Shown piece after piece: positions 52,902 to 62,760 of a stretch of DNA of 64,000 bases. Numbering within the stretch: the first letter of the stretch is position 1; each line of letters starts with the position of its first letter. The stretch is taken from the NCBI RefSeq assembly GCF_001592945.1, contig NZ_LRPB01000006.1, positions 62,001 to 126,000 on the forward strand. The letters run 5' to 3'. The notes beneath the pieces were generated by a model. The model was not told the origin of the DNA. It worked only from the letters and a program-made list of their open reading frames with translations, and searched no databases. A program made the translations under genes and the position numbers. The DNA comes from Roseivirga seohaensis (GTDB taxonomy: Bacteria > Bacteroidota > Bacteroidia > Cytophagales > Cyclobacteriaceae).

Positions 52902-55900
52902 TTAATTCACTCGCTTTACTTCTACCCATTGACCAGGCACGCGCGCATTGATGGTGTTGTCGTACATGGCTTGGACTCCAACAGCCGGCAAGTAAAAACG
53001 CCCTGCATAAGTGGCGTTCAGAGCTACCTTAAACAGCTTTCTCTCGTTAGGTCTTAAGTCAAAATAAGTGTAAACTCTATCGTCCCGAATATCTTGATAA
53101 GTATAGTTCTGCGAAGTGGCCGCACCCGGAATTTCATTCAGTCGTTCATTCAAAATTTCCCATCCTGAAGGAAAAACCTGACTCAAAGCAAGGTTCTCAT
53201 AAATCCCTCTTGTTCCGGTATTGAATATTGAAACTTCAGCAAAGAAATCAGTGCCTTGACTTAAGCTGCTTGGCTCCATACTTTGCCCGTTCCGGTCTAC
53301 ATAAGTCACTTTTACCGTCAGACCATTTGAAGCAGCAGTTTCATTTCCAGCTAAGGGCTGCCCCGTTTTAATCACCCTAGCAAAGAGCACTCCTTCGCCC
53401 TTATTCTCTATTTTAACCGCACCAGCTTTTGCCCCATCCACAGGCACATCAATCAACTTCACTGGCTTGGCTGTCTCTATTCTTTGGCTCGCACCTGAGT
53501 TCAAAACATAAGCAGCTTCTAAGCCTTTCGAAGTTTTATCTACTCCCGAAAACTTGATGACCGAAAGCAGCGAGTAAGCGGTTGTTTGTGTGCTCATCCA
53601 ACGATCGTCACTTAAATCATCGGCTACAGTCCTTAACAGTGTCATGCCCTCGTTTTGCATTTTAAGCAAGCCCAAAGTCTCTAAAATCATGGCATTGTCG
53701 CGGGTTTGAGAACCGTAATAATAGTAGTTCGATTTAGGTGTGGACACCTTCGGCTCTGAAGCAATTAACTCTTTGGCCACATTTACCTTTCCTGCCACCG
53801 CATAAGCTGCCGCTAATCTCCATTTCGCTTCCAGCGAAAGACTATTATCTTCCCTTAAACGGTTCATAGCGCCCAACTCAGGGCTTTGTGCTAAAGCCAA
53901 AGTATACAATCGATAAGCCTGCATTAAATCATCGTTGTATCGACCATGACGCATCCAATTCTTAGCCTTTCTACTTTGGAATTTTGTCCAGTTTCTCAGT
54001 AAGTTGGAAGGAATGTTATAACCCTTATCCTTGGCTTCCATCAAGAAATGACCAGCATAGTTCGTTCCCCAGTCGTTGTCATCGCTTTGACCCGGCCAAT
54101 AAGAAAAGCCTCCTTCACTCGTTTGAAACTTTGACATACCATCAATGGCCGCTTTGATGTTTCTTTCTATTTCAGCTTTTCTATCAGCCGTCAATTCCAT
54201 AATGTCTCCTAAAAAGAGCTGAGGAAAAACTGCGGAAGTAGTTTGTTCGATACAACCATGCGGATAGCCAATTAAGTAATTCAAGCGCTTTCCAAGATTA
54301 ATCGGAGGAATGACGGAAAGTTCGAGTTGTACCTTATTCGTGCCTGCCATTCCCATTTGCTCGAAAGACTGATTCCAGCTTTCCCCAGCTTGAAGCGCCT
54401 TGGCAATTACATCTGTCGCAGGTGGATTAGGGCTTCGTACATCAATTTCCACTTTATAAGTTGCAGTTTCATTTCCTGATGTTGCCACAATTTCAACAGT
54501 ACCAATGCCTAATGTTTCACTTACCTCTAGTTCAAAATCAATAATCTGATCTCCAATTTGATTAAAAGTCAACGATTGTTGTGCAACACCAACAGTTTTG
54601 AGCAAAGCATTTCCCTTTACAGAAACTTTCACCTCTTTCACCGATGGCTCCATGGCAAAAACGCTCACTGGTAACTTCACTTTTTCGCCTGGGCCAATTA
54701 CTCTTGGCAGCGTACCCAAAACCATCAATGGTCTGCGTACTGGCGTTGCTTTTTCTGCTTTTCCATACGCACCGTCTTTTCCTGCTACCACCATGGTGCG
54801 CACAGAGCCTACATAATTCGGCATTTTAAAAGTATGCGAAGCGGTCTTCCCTGCTTCTAACCTAAATGGCCCTAAATGTTTTACCACTGGCTTGAAACGA
54901 TTGGCTTTTGCACTCTCTGGTTTAGCGTTCGTACCATCACCACCGAGGGCTAATAATCGGGTCAGCTCTCCATTATAGGCATTCGTTACATCATCGAATA
55001 AATCCCAAGTTTTTACGCCCAAAGCCTGACGCGCATAAAAATTCGACCATGGGTCTGGCGTACCAAAACGGGTGATATCAAGTAATCCTTCGTCTACCAC
55101 CGCAATAGTATAAGTCATTGCACGACCTTCTTTTTCGCTCACCTTCACCGTTACATCCGATTCTGGCTCCAGTACATTCGGTAATGAAATTTCAGGATTC
55201 AGTTTGGTTTTTGGGTTGCTTACATTTATTGGCACTACGCCATAAAGCCTGATCGGTAAATCATTTCTGGTTTGTGCATGTGGTTGTAAAAGCGTGGTGT
55301 TTACGTAAGCGTTTGGTACCATTTCTTCCGTTGTCTCAAATTCAAATGCTGTTTCTCCTTTACCGGTTTCCACCCAATAGGAAGCCACTACCTTGCTGCC
55401 ATTCTCCACACTCACCAATGCCCTTCCTTCTGAGTTTGACGGAATATTGATTTTCACTTTTTCGCCAATATTGTAATCTTCTTTGTCGGTAGAAAAGGCT
55501 AAAAGTGAAGCGCCTCCCGGACGGTTATTATCGTCTGCCCAGCCCGGCCAATCGAAGTAGGCGATTGTTCCAGTGGAATGTTTAGAAACTGGATCTGTTA
55601 CACGAATGTAATAGCGTCCCCACTCACGGTCGCCAATATTAACATCTACCGTTGCTTTGCCTCCTGTAGTATTCACCGTTTTGGTCAATACTGGTTTGTT
55701 GTAATTGGCGCCTACGTAATTGGCGATATCGTTTTGGCCACCGTCCCACCACCAGCGCCAGCCTAATTTGTAAACTTCAAAAGTCAATCCTTTTCTGTCA
55801 ATCGTATTTCCTTCGGAATCCACCGTTACTACGCTCATTTGATGTGATTTGCCCGTAACCAATTGTCCTCTTCTGTCACCCTCTGGCTTTTTCACTCCAA

Positions 55901-58457
55901 CAAATGAAGTGTAGGGATAGAAAGGAATACTGAATTGATCGATACTGAAATCACCTCCCGGCTCGTATACCTTTCCTTTAAAAGTGGCCATTACAGCCCC
56001 CGGAGAATTTAATTCTGAACCAATTTTCAAGTTCACTTTTGAGTGACCAGAAGCGTCAACCTCTCCAGAAAATACCTGAGTAGGTTGTTGGTTGAAATTC
56101 TTTGCTTCATCATCAAATGAATAATTAGGGAAGTTTTTGAAAGTAGTTGTGACAGGGTTCAAATAAAGGTCGAATTCGGCTTTTAGGTTTCTTGCAGCAG
56201 CACCTGTGAGCCATTTCACATTCAAGTCGCCCGAAACGAAAGTAGTTGCGGCAGTGAGCCTGTCTACTCCAAAATCCAAATCAATCTTAAGTCGGTTAGG
56301 CTTAACTGTTTCCACCTTTACACGTTTGGTGAACTCCGCACCACCTAAACTTACCTTTGCTGTCCAATTGCCCGTTGGGTCTGTGTCGGCAGTTTGGGTT
56401 TTGAAATCGTAAAAGCCATCTACAGACTGCGTTCTCACAATACGCTGTTTTGTATTTCCAGATGGGTCGATCAATTCAAAAACTACTGGGTGGTCATCTG
56501 GCAGATTGTTTTCTTTATCTTCTAAAATAAAGTTTAAATAAATATCATCGCCCGGACGCCAAACACCTCTTTCGCCATACATAAAGCCTTTTAACCCTCT
56601 TTCTACTCGAGCGCCACCTGTATTGAAATTACTCATGGAGAGCGAAAGTCCATCTGAAAGTTTTAAATAACCACGCTCCACCCCTCGGTTGGCTACCAAT
56701 AAAAATGGTTTCCTCAATAAGTCCGTTTCAATTTTACCTTGACCATCGGTAGTTACAGTAGCAATCTTCTCTTCCTGAAAGTCATAAACATCTACAGAAA
56801 CACCCGAAATTGGCTTAGTGGTTTTCAAATCAGTAACAAAGGCCGTCAGTTTTCTATTGTTCCCAATTTTAGCAATCATCCCTAAGTCTGACGCCAAAAT
56901 ATTCTTACTTACCATTCGGTTAGTGCCCACATAATAGGAATACGTACATGGATTATCACGGTCCTGCCAGTTGTAGTTTCTACCATAGTTGTAATCGTAA
57001 TAACTATCGTACGCACCGTCATTGTCGCCAGAATAAGCGTCCCAATTGTCTTCTGGAATTTGCCCTGTTAGTACTGGTGTTTCATCTGCTGGTGCGGCAC
57101 ATCCAAAAGTAGAATAGGGCCTTCTGAAGTTGATTCGTAATTGGTAAATGGCTCCTGGTTCGGTTTGAATAAGCTCATTCAAGTCAAGCGTAAAACGATT
57201 CCACTTCCCTAAATCAAACACTCCCGATTCGTTAAGCGGAATACGTTTTTGCAAAACTGGTTTCCCAACCCTGCGCAATTGCTCATTCCCATCGAATTCG
57301 TTTACCTGTAGAAATTGCAACACATTGCGCTCATATATTTTGATTACGGTTACGTCTACTGCATTCAAGTTCACGGCTTCGAAAGGAAGAATGAGGCCAT
57401 CGGTACTGGGTAAAATTGTGCCTTTTGCATTAAGTTTTAGCAAGGGCTTCAATTGCTCAAAATTGACAACATTCTGATAAAGCTCCTTCATTTTAAAGTC
57501 TAGGAGATTACGAACTCCAGGATACGCCTTAACCGCCTTGACACCAGAAATATCAGTTGCCACAAATACCTTTACATTATTGCCTTCGATTGTATAGCGA
57601 AGATCATTCTGACCTTCTACTGTAATTAACCCCGTTAGATCTTGATCTTCTTTTAATGGATCGGAAAAACTGACCAAAACATAAGGGTCGCCTGTTTTTA
57701 CCACTTTAACATCTAACACCTCAAAATCGCCAAGAACAGCCACGGGCACCACCGTTCGCGAATCGCGATCCACCCCCAAACTGCCTCCATCTACTGTCAC
57801 TTCAACCTCTGAAGCTTGTTCCTTTCTTTCAACTCCTTGTACTTTAAACCTGTGTGTAGTGCCGTTTGCTTTATCAATTTCCCATTGTACTGAAAGGTTA
57901 CCGCCTGGCTGTTTGAACGACACTGCTTTCACCACAGCAGCAGAGTCGGCAAAATCAGCAGTATTGAACTGCCCTTCAATAACTTGCTTACGCATTGCAT
58001 CTTCGGTATCTGAGGCAATTTGTTCTATTTCTAAATCGAAATTTTGACTGACCGTTTCAAATCCAAAATTGAAATTATTGAGTTCTTTCTCTACTTCCTT
58101 CAGGCTGCTCAACTTTAGCGTTCCGTTGTACAAAGTGCCTGATTTAAGAGGAGATGAAGGTTGAAATTCTACAACATTATTTCCTACCCAACGGCCCTTA
58201 CCAGAAATACTTGGTGTAAACTGAAAAAGCGAAGTAGGATCTGTACTTAACTGGGCATCCGTTACGGGTTCTACCAAACGCACCATAATGGTTGATCGTG
58301 TAGATACTTTTCCAGAAGTATAAGATGAAACATAAGCCGAAAAGGCTTGATCGGCTTGCTTATTAAGCTGATCTATTGGGGTTTTCTTATCACTACAAGA
58401 GGCGACAAAAAACAGGCACAACAAGGCAGCCAAAAGAGAGGTTTTGGATAATGACAT
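52902..58457 (-). CDS. Bacterial alpha-2-macroglobulin lipoprotein (YfhM-like)
   Basis: A 1851-residue protease trap. Lipobox VASC with Cys21 anchors it. A series of macroglobulin domains fills about 50-1300; a bait-like region lies in the middle and the MG2 motif YLNFILEDKENNLP is near 640. The thioester is present: CIEQ at 1402-1405 in PHGCIEQTTS, so covalent trapping is expected. The alpha/alpha toroid domain (1390-1680) and the C-terminal receptor-like domain follow. In E. coli, A2M and PBP1C act together after outer-membrane damage. The protein is longer than E. coli YfhM (about 1650). Confidence 0.92.
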   Translation of the reverse strand: MSLSKTSLLAALLCLFFVASCSDKKTPIDQLNKQADQAFSAYVSSYTSGKVSTRSTIMVRLVEPVTDAQLSTDPTSLFQFTPSISGKGRWVGNNVVEFQPSSPLKSGTLYNGTLKLSSLKEVEKELNNFNFGFETVSQNFDLEIEQIASDTEDAMRKQVIEGQFNTADFADSAAVVKAVSFKQPGGNLSVQWEIDKANGTTHRFKVQGVERKEQASEVEVTVDGGSLGVDRDSRTVVPVAVLGDFEVLDVKVVKTGDPYVLVSFSDPLKEDQDLTGLITVEGQNDLRYTIEGNNVKVFVATDISGVKAVKAYPGVRNLLDFKMKELYQNVVNFEQLKPLLKLNAKGTILPSTDGLILPFEAVNLNAVDVTVIKIYERNVLQFLQVNEFDGNEQLRRVGKPVLQKRIPLNESGVFDLGKWNRFTLDLNELIQTEPGAIYQLRINFRRPYSTFGCAAPADETPVLTGQIPEDNWDAYSGDNDGAYDSYYDYNYGRNYNWQDRDNPCTYSYYVGTNRMVSKNILASDLGMIAKIGNNRKLTAFVTDLKTTKPISGVSVDVYDFQEEKIATVTTDGQGKIETDLLRKPFLLVANRGVERGYLKLSDGLSLSMSNFNTGGARVERGLKGFMYGERGVWRPGDDIYLNFILEDKENNLPDDHPVVFELIDPSGNTKQRIVRTQSVDGFYDFKTQTADTDPTGNWTAKVSLGGAEFTKRVKVETVKPNRLKIDLDFGVDRLTAATTFVSGDLNVKWLTGAAARNLKAEFDLYLNPVTTTFKNFPNYSFDDEAKNFNQQPTQVFSGEVDASGHSKVNLKIGSELNSPGAVMATFKGKVYEPGGDFSIDQFSIPFYPYTSFVGVKKPEGDRRGQLVTGKSHQMSVVTVDSEGNTIDRKGLTFEVYKLGWRWWWDGGQNDIANYVGANYNKPVLTKTVNTTGGKATVDVNIGDREWGRYYIRVTDPVSKHSTGTIAYFDWPGWADDNNRPGGASLLAFSTDKEDYNIGEKVKINIPSNSEGRALVSVENGSKVVASYWVETGKGETAFEFETTEEMVPNAYVNTTLLQPHAQTRNDLPIRLYGVVPINVSNPKTKLNPEISLPNVLEPESDVTVKVSEKEGRAMTYTIAVVDEGLLDITRFGTPDPWSNFYARQALGVKTWDLFDDVTNAYNGELTRLLALGGDGTNAKPESAKANRFKPVVKHLGPFRLEAGKTASHTFKMPNYVGSVRTMVVAGKDGAYGKAEKATPVRRPLMVLGTLPRVIGPGEKVKLPVSVFAMEPSVKEVKVSVKGNALLKTVGVAQQSLTFNQIGDQIIDFELEVSETLGIGTVEIVATSGNETATYKVEIDVRSPNPPATDVIAKALQAGESWNQSFEQMGMAGTNKVQLELSVIPPINLGKRLNYLIGYPHGCIEQTTSAVFPQLFLGDIMELTADRKAEIERNIKAAIDGMSKFQTSEGGFSYWPGQSDDNDWGTNYAGHFLMEAKDKGYNIPSNLLRNWTKFQSRKAKNWMRHGRYNDDLMQAYRLYTLALAQSPELGAMNRLREDNSLSLEAKWRLAAAYAVAGKVNVAKELIASEPKVSTPKSNYYYYGSQTRDNAMILETLGLLKMQNEGMTLLRTVADDLSDDRWMSTQTTAYSLLSVIKFSGVDKTSKGLEAAYVLNSGASQRIETAKPVKLIDVPVDGAKAGAVKIENKGEGVLFARVIKTGQPLAGNETAASNGLTVKVTYVDRNGQSMEPSSLSQGTDFFAEVSIFNTGTRGIYENLALSQVFPSGWEILNERLNEIPGAATSQNYTYQDIRDDRVYTYFDLRPNERKLFKVALNATYAGRFYLPAVGVQAMYDNTINARVPGQWVEVKRVN

Positions 58458-58608
58458 TTCAATTTAATTAAGACAGTAAGAGATTGGAACGCTGATGGTT
58501 CAATATAAAAATTACCGCTCCAAATAGATAACTAAGAATCATGAATTTATTGCGTGTAAATGAAAAGATTAGAAAAATAAAACCGATTTATTAGTCTTGA
58601 ATAATCTC

Positions 58609-58989
58609 TCAAAAACCTTTATCGGTTACTAAATACCCTCCTTTCCCTTTACAGTTAGTACAGGGCATTCCCAAGCCAGTCTCTCCGGTACCAAAACAAT
58701 AATAACAGGTTACCATTTTTTCTGTTTTAATTTTTGGAGTTGCCTCAAATTCAATCCTTTTTGATTCCTTTCTTACTAGATAATCTTTTTTTCTCTTCGC
58801 TTTTTCAATATGCCTATCAACAGATGCTTGTATCTCTGGAATTGATGCAAACTCTGGATGAGTTCTAAGCATCTCTTCAATAGTTCTATAAGAGAGTTGA
58901 ACGCCTTTGTCCTCTACATGCCACAACCTACCTTTAGGAGTAAACCATGCTCTTTTATTATTACAGATATGAATCTTAATCTTCTTCAT
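58609..58989 (-). CDS. Small protein with C-terminal DnaJ-like zinc module
   Basis: Unrecognised 126-residue protein. The N-terminal half (about 1-75) is charged with helices; the C-terminal 35 residues hold CYYCFGTGETGLGMPCTNCKGKGGY, i.e. two CxxCxGxG repeats as in the zinc domain of DnaJ, but only one pair. It could be a zinc-binding chaperone-like or nucleic-acid-binding protein. It is preceded by an 11-bp inverted repeat over a TAnnTTTG promoter element, suggesting dedicated regulation. It lies 150 bases upstream of the A2M gene on the same strand and no terminator is seen between. Confidence 0.7.
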   Translation of the reverse strand: MKKIKIHICNNKRAWFTPKGRLWHVEDKGVQLSYRTIEEMLRTHPEFASIPEIQASVDRHIEKAKRKKDYLVRKESKRIEFEATPKIKTEKMVTCYYCFGTGETGLGMPCTNCKGKGGYLVTDKGF

Positions 58990-58993
58990 ACAT

Positions 58994-59027
58994 CATATTA
59001 AATACCACAAATGTAATATTTAATATG
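58994..59027 (-). promoter_or_regulatory. Promoter with inverted-repeat operator for the zinc-module gene
   Basis: CATATTAAATA / TATTTAATATG, 11-bp perfect arms with 12-base spacer. The -7 element TACATTTG (minus, 59015-59008) is in the spacer. The right arm ends 4 bases before the ATG at 58989. Confidence 0.6.
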
Positions 59028-59219
59028 CATATTGTATTCTATAAAATTCATTATCGTATTTTTAATTTTAAAAAAAGCTGGTGCTTGTTCGAATGAGTTG
59101 AAATTGATGTCAGAACAACGATCAATTTTCGCATTACCAAATTTGAGTATCGTTGAGGAAATAATTCTTTAAAAAAATTCAGCCAGAAAGATTTACCTCA
59201 TTTTGCTAACTTAGTAGGC

Positions 59220-59684
59220 ATGAAAACGATCAGACTATTTTTTCTTCTGCTGTGCTTCTGCTTTTCTCATCAAGCCTTTGCGCAGCATGTTTTTCCAGAT
59301 GTAGTTGATAATTGCTATTTGGATCAATTTGTTTATGAAACCGATGAGATACTTGCGAAACTTGATAATGAAAAAATCATTGAAGTGGTTACAGCCTCTT
59401 GGGATGAAAAGACAAAAAAGAATGCTGAAGGAATTCTTGGGTTTCAGGTTTTGGTGGACAATAGAGGTACTAGCTGCTTGATGAGCATTAGAAATGAAAC
59501 CAATATTAAAACCAAAAAAATGAACCTTATCAGCAGTATTAACGACAACCTTAAATGGCCAAGAATGCAACAGAAGGTTTCTGTTATTGTGGTGATGGAG
59601 TTTAAAGATGGTGAAATAACCATGAAAAGAATGGGCACCAAAGACATGAAAACCTTAATTGAGGTTGGTAGTGAAGGCAACTAA
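59220..59684 (+). CDS. Secreted protein of unknown function
   Basis: A 154-residue protein with a clear signal peptide (1-22, FCFSHQAFAQ). The mature part has two Cys (31 or so and near 89), strands such as LGFQVLVDNRGTSCLMSI and KVSVIVVMEFKDGEI, and a helical middle. The strand-rich half with VDNRG and the FKDG turn is reminiscent of the TonB C-terminal fold seen in small Bacteroidota proteins, but not conclusive. It stands alone between the zinc-module gene and the convergent permease gene, and a shared terminator follows. Confidence 0.7.
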   Translation: MKTIRLFFLLLCFCFSHQAFAQHVFPDVVDNCYLDQFVYETDEILAKLDNEKIIEVVTASWDEKTKKNAEGILGFQVLVDNRGTSCLMSIRNETNIKTKKMNLISSINDNLKWPRMQQKVSVIVVMEFKDGEITMKRMGTKDMKTLIEVGSEGN

Positions 59685-59709
59685 TCTCTTATTACAGAAA
59701 ATTAAAACA

Positions 59710-59745
59710 GGCTTTGATTAATATTAGATCAAAGCCCGTTTTTGT
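59710..59745. terminator. Bidirectional terminator between the secreted-protein gene and the permease gene
   Basis: Stem GGCTTTGAT / ATCAAAGCC (59710-59718 with 59728-59736). On the plus strand TTTTTGTTTT follows; on the minus strand GTTTTAATTTT follows. Confidence 0.8.
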
Positions 59746-59749
59746 TTTA

Positions 59750-62326
59750 TCAGTCCATTCTTAAAGTTTCAGCAGGGTTCATTTTCTTTACCTTACCTAT
59801 TTGAGTAGTGACCGTTAGGAAAACTACAATTGTCAAAATAGCAGCTGCAAAAAACAATGGAATAAAGTTTACAGGATCGTGATAGGCATAAACCTCATCT
59901 AGAAATATCCCAATGATAAATACTGCTAACGTACTTCCAATTACCACTGCTATGGATAACATGATACCGAATTTTAGATAGACAGATTTAGTGAGTTGGA
60001 TCAAATTAGCCCCTAAAGCTTTTTTAATACCTATGTCTTTCATTTTTGATGCGATGCTTAAAGATGCTAAACCAAAAATCCCCATGGCCGCAAGAATTGT
60101 AGCGAGGGTAGATGTAAATAACATAGTGTTTTTCAACCCTCTGCTATCTTCAGAACCAGAATCAAAAATCCTAGATTGTAAAAAGCCTATATATGGCTTA
60201 TTCTGTACTACATCCACCCATGCTTTTTTAATTTTATCTTCCATTTCCATTTCAGTACCTGCCGAAACTTTTAATGTAAGATAATTCAATTCAGAATCGG
60301 GTTTGGCCTTTATAATTATGGGCTCTATTTTGTCACTCAAGCCTTGATAGGTGAAATCATTCAATACACCCACCACCTTATGAAAAACACTATCAATTTG
60401 AATTAGATCATCAATTCGAATACCGTAATGTTCGGCAAATTTATAATTAACCATTACCGAAGACTGTGAATCACTAATCAGTTCAGGGTCGAAAAACCTT
60501 CCTTCATGTAGCTCTAAGCCCATAAACTGCGGATACTTAGCACTACAAGATAGAAACGAAGCTCGGTTCTTTTTATCACCCAAGTAAAATTCAGTATTGC
60601 CATAAGCCTCACCTAACGCTGCATTTGTTGCAACGGCTTCTTCAACCCCAGGTAAAGACATCATTTTATTCAATAATTCTGGATAGACTTCTGAACTTGG
60701 AATATTCACTAAAATTTTGTCTTCCTTATCAAAGCCCCACTCTATCCTTTTTTGCATATTATTGGTTCGAACGAACATGATTCCACCTACAATTGTGATG
60801 ATTGACAGTACTAATTGAAACGTAATTAGTGCACCCGAAAAACCCCATCTTTTCCCTAGTTTTTCCTTTCCACTAAAAATGACAGAAGGCTTGTATTTTG
60901 AGATATATACTGCAGGGTAAAATCCAGAAAGGAAAGTAACCACCAATAAGAGTAATCCTAAAAAGAGCCATAAATTTCGGTTAGAAAATAAATTGAGAGA
61001 GATAGTTCCTCCAGACATTTCATTAAACCAAGGCATAAAAAACCCTCTGGCCAAAACAAACCCTAGAAAGATTGAAAGCGCACAAAGAATAAGGTTTTCG
61101 GTCAAAAACTGTACGATAATTTGAGATCGTTTACTGCCTATCGTTTTACGGATTCCTATTTCCTTTACGCGCCTTGTTGCCATTAGAATAGCAATATTCA
61201 CATAGTTAGAAATGGCCAATAACAACATAAAACCCGCAATGGAGATGAGTAATATAATTGGAGCCATTGGTGGTGGTCCTCCTGGCACTCCGTTTAAGTT
61301 ACTCTTGGCCATAGACTCTAAAGGCACGAGGAAAATCGACTCGTATTGAGCATCAGGTTTAAGCCCGTTCTGGACTGAAACCATTGATTGAAATGACCTT
61401 TCGAGCTCCAATGCATTAGTTTCTTTCTCTAATTCTATAAATGTTACGGCATTGGCCTGGGCTGTCTGCCCCCTATTTTCCAGCACCTCGTAACTTATAA
61501 GAAAGCCTGGCCTGATGCTAGAGTTATTGGGCGCATCTTCGATCACTCCCCCCACCGAAAAATTAATTTCTTCTTCGTCATAAATGACTTTCAACAACTT
61601 ATCGATCGGATATTCATCTCCAAAAAACCTTATAGCGGCAGATCTATCAATCACAATCTTAGAAGGGTCTTTCAGTACATCTTTACTTCCATAAACCATA
61701 GGAAAAGAGAATGAATTCAGAAAATCGGGATCAACATAATTCACATAGCTCCTGAAAATATTATCCTTAATTCGGAAAATATTTTGTGTGCCTTTCATCC
61801 TCGTCCTGCGTTTTATTTGAGGGAATTTATCAGGCAATTCCTTGGCTAGGCTCGAATCAAAAACCCCGTATTTACCCAAGTTACCTTCAATAAAAGCCTC
61901 ATGCGCGACCAAGTAGATGTTCTTACCGTTTTCATGAAATTGATCTCGAATCACCCGTGGTTCGATAAACATAAAAGCCACCAAACAGCAGCCTATGGCG
62001 CAAGAGAGCCCTGTGATGTTGATAAACGAGGGCATTTTTTGACGAAGGATATTTCGCCAACCGATTTTAAAATAGTTTTTGAACATAGCAATGTTGTTAA
62101 ATTGAGTTGTTTCACTTGACTTCCTTTTAATATTCTTCCATCGGAATAGGCGAATAATGTCCCAAATAAAAGCACGCTTGGCACTCTTCACCCCTCTTTC
62201 TTCTAATCGCCAGAAAAAGAGTTCATGCACATCGCCTTGAATTTGCTCCAATAGCTTAGGGTTGCAATACCACTCTAAAAAGCGGTCGGCCCAGCGTGGT
62301 GGTTTCGGTTGCTCAAAATCTTTCAT
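59750..62326 (-). CDS. ABC transporter permease, MacB/FtsX type with N-terminal prefix domain
   Basis: An 858-residue membrane protein. Residues 1-75 form a cytoplasmic prefix domain (PPRWADRFLEWYCNPKLLEQIQGDVHELF) known from Bacteroidota permeases. The rest has the MacB-type plan twice: helix at about 100-122, a large periplasmic domain, and three helices (near 355-470), then a second periplasmic domain and three helices (near 745-850), ending NPAETLRMD. No ATPase is adjacent, so it must use one elsewhere; the orphan ATPase at 40.0-40.7 kb is one option. Its ATG overlaps the PadR gene's TGA by 4 bases. Confidence 0.88.
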   Translation of the reverse strand: MKDFEQPKPPRWADRFLEWYCNPKLLEQIQGDVHELFFWRLEERGVKSAKRAFIWDIIRLFRWKNIKRKSSETTQFNNIAMFKNYFKIGWRNILRQKMPSFINITGLSCAIGCCLVAFMFIEPRVIRDQFHENGKNIYLVAHEAFIEGNLGKYGVFDSSLAKELPDKFPQIKRRTRMKGTQNIFRIKDNIFRSYVNYVDPDFLNSFSFPMVYGSKDVLKDPSKIVIDRSAAIRFFGDEYPIDKLLKVIYDEEEINFSVGGVIEDAPNNSSIRPGFLISYEVLENRGQTAQANAVTFIELEKETNALELERSFQSMVSVQNGLKPDAQYESIFLVPLESMAKSNLNGVPGGPPPMAPIILLISIAGFMLLLAISNYVNIAILMATRRVKEIGIRKTIGSKRSQIIVQFLTENLILCALSIFLGFVLARGFFMPWFNEMSGGTISLNLFSNRNLWLFLGLLLLVVTFLSGFYPAVYISKYKPSVIFSGKEKLGKRWGFSGALITFQLVLSIITIVGGIMFVRTNNMQKRIEWGFDKEDKILVNIPSSEVYPELLNKMMSLPGVEEAVATNAALGEAYGNTEFYLGDKKNRASFLSCSAKYPQFMGLELHEGRFFDPELISDSQSSVMVNYKFAEHYGIRIDDLIQIDSVFHKVVGVLNDFTYQGLSDKIEPIIIKAKPDSELNYLTLKVSAGTEMEMEDKIKKAWVDVVQNKPYIGFLQSRIFDSGSEDSRGLKNTMLFTSTLATILAAMGIFGLASLSIASKMKDIGIKKALGANLIQLTKSVYLKFGIMLSIAVVIGSTLAVFIIGIFLDEVYAYHDPVNFIPLFFAAAILTIVVFLTVTTQIGKVKKMNPAETLRMD

Positions 62327-62652
62327 GCTGAAAAATTGAGTGCTGGTAGTTGATTATAGAGTTTGTCGCGCATGGATTTGACCTCATCCAAAACGGCTCT
62401 ACCTGTTGATGTAAGGGAATAATAACGCTTTCTTCTTCCGCCCCGAACTTGTGAGGCCCCACCCATGCCAGAAGTGAGTAAACCTTTTTCTTCGAGCCGG
62501 TTCAAAACCGCATGAATAGCGCTGATGTTAACTTCACGTCCGGTCTGCTCTTTCATTTCTTTCAAAACAGAGACTCCGTAAGCATTTTCGTACAATACGC
62601 CAACGAGTAAAAGCACAAGCTCTTCTAGTTCACCAATGTTGTCGCCCTTCAT
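62323..62652 (-). CDS. PadR-family transcriptional regulator
   Basis: A 109-residue repressor. The ATG at 62652 is used; the longer frame to 62727 crosses the promoter and operator. The winged helix occupies most of the protein: LEELVLLLVGVLYENAYGVSVLKEM, then the recognition helix region NISAIHAVLNRLEEKGLL, the wing RGGRRKRYYSLTSTGRAVL, and a C-terminal helix. It probably represses itself and the permease with which it overlaps by 4 bases. An inverted repeat covers its promoter. PadR-permease pairs are common in Bacteroidota. Confidence 0.9.
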   Translation of the reverse strand: MKGDNIGELEELVLLLVGVLYENAYGVSVLKEMKEQTGREVNISAIHAVLNRLEEKGLLTSGMGGASQVRGGRRKRYYSLTSTGRAVLDEVKSMRDKLYNQLPALNFSA

Positions 62653-62670
62653 TTTGATTTTATTTAATCT

Positions 62671-62714
62671 ACAAATATAGATCAAATCTATAATATCTAT
62701 ATTTGTAAAACAAA
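62671..62714 (-). promoter_or_regulatory. padR promoter with PadR operator
   Basis: Minus strand: TTTG at 62714-62711, 20-base spacer, TAGATTTG at 62690-62683, both matching consensus. A perfect 12-bp inverted repeat, ACAAATATAGAT (62671-62682) and ATCTATATTTGT (62695-62706), flanks the -7 element. A shorter nested repeat ATAGAT-CAA-ATCTAT lies at 62677-62691. This fits an autoregulated repressor. Confidence 0.7.
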
Positions 62715-62760
62715 TAAAAGTGAACACTAGCCCTTAAAGGGTCACTGTGCCCTAGTTTGG

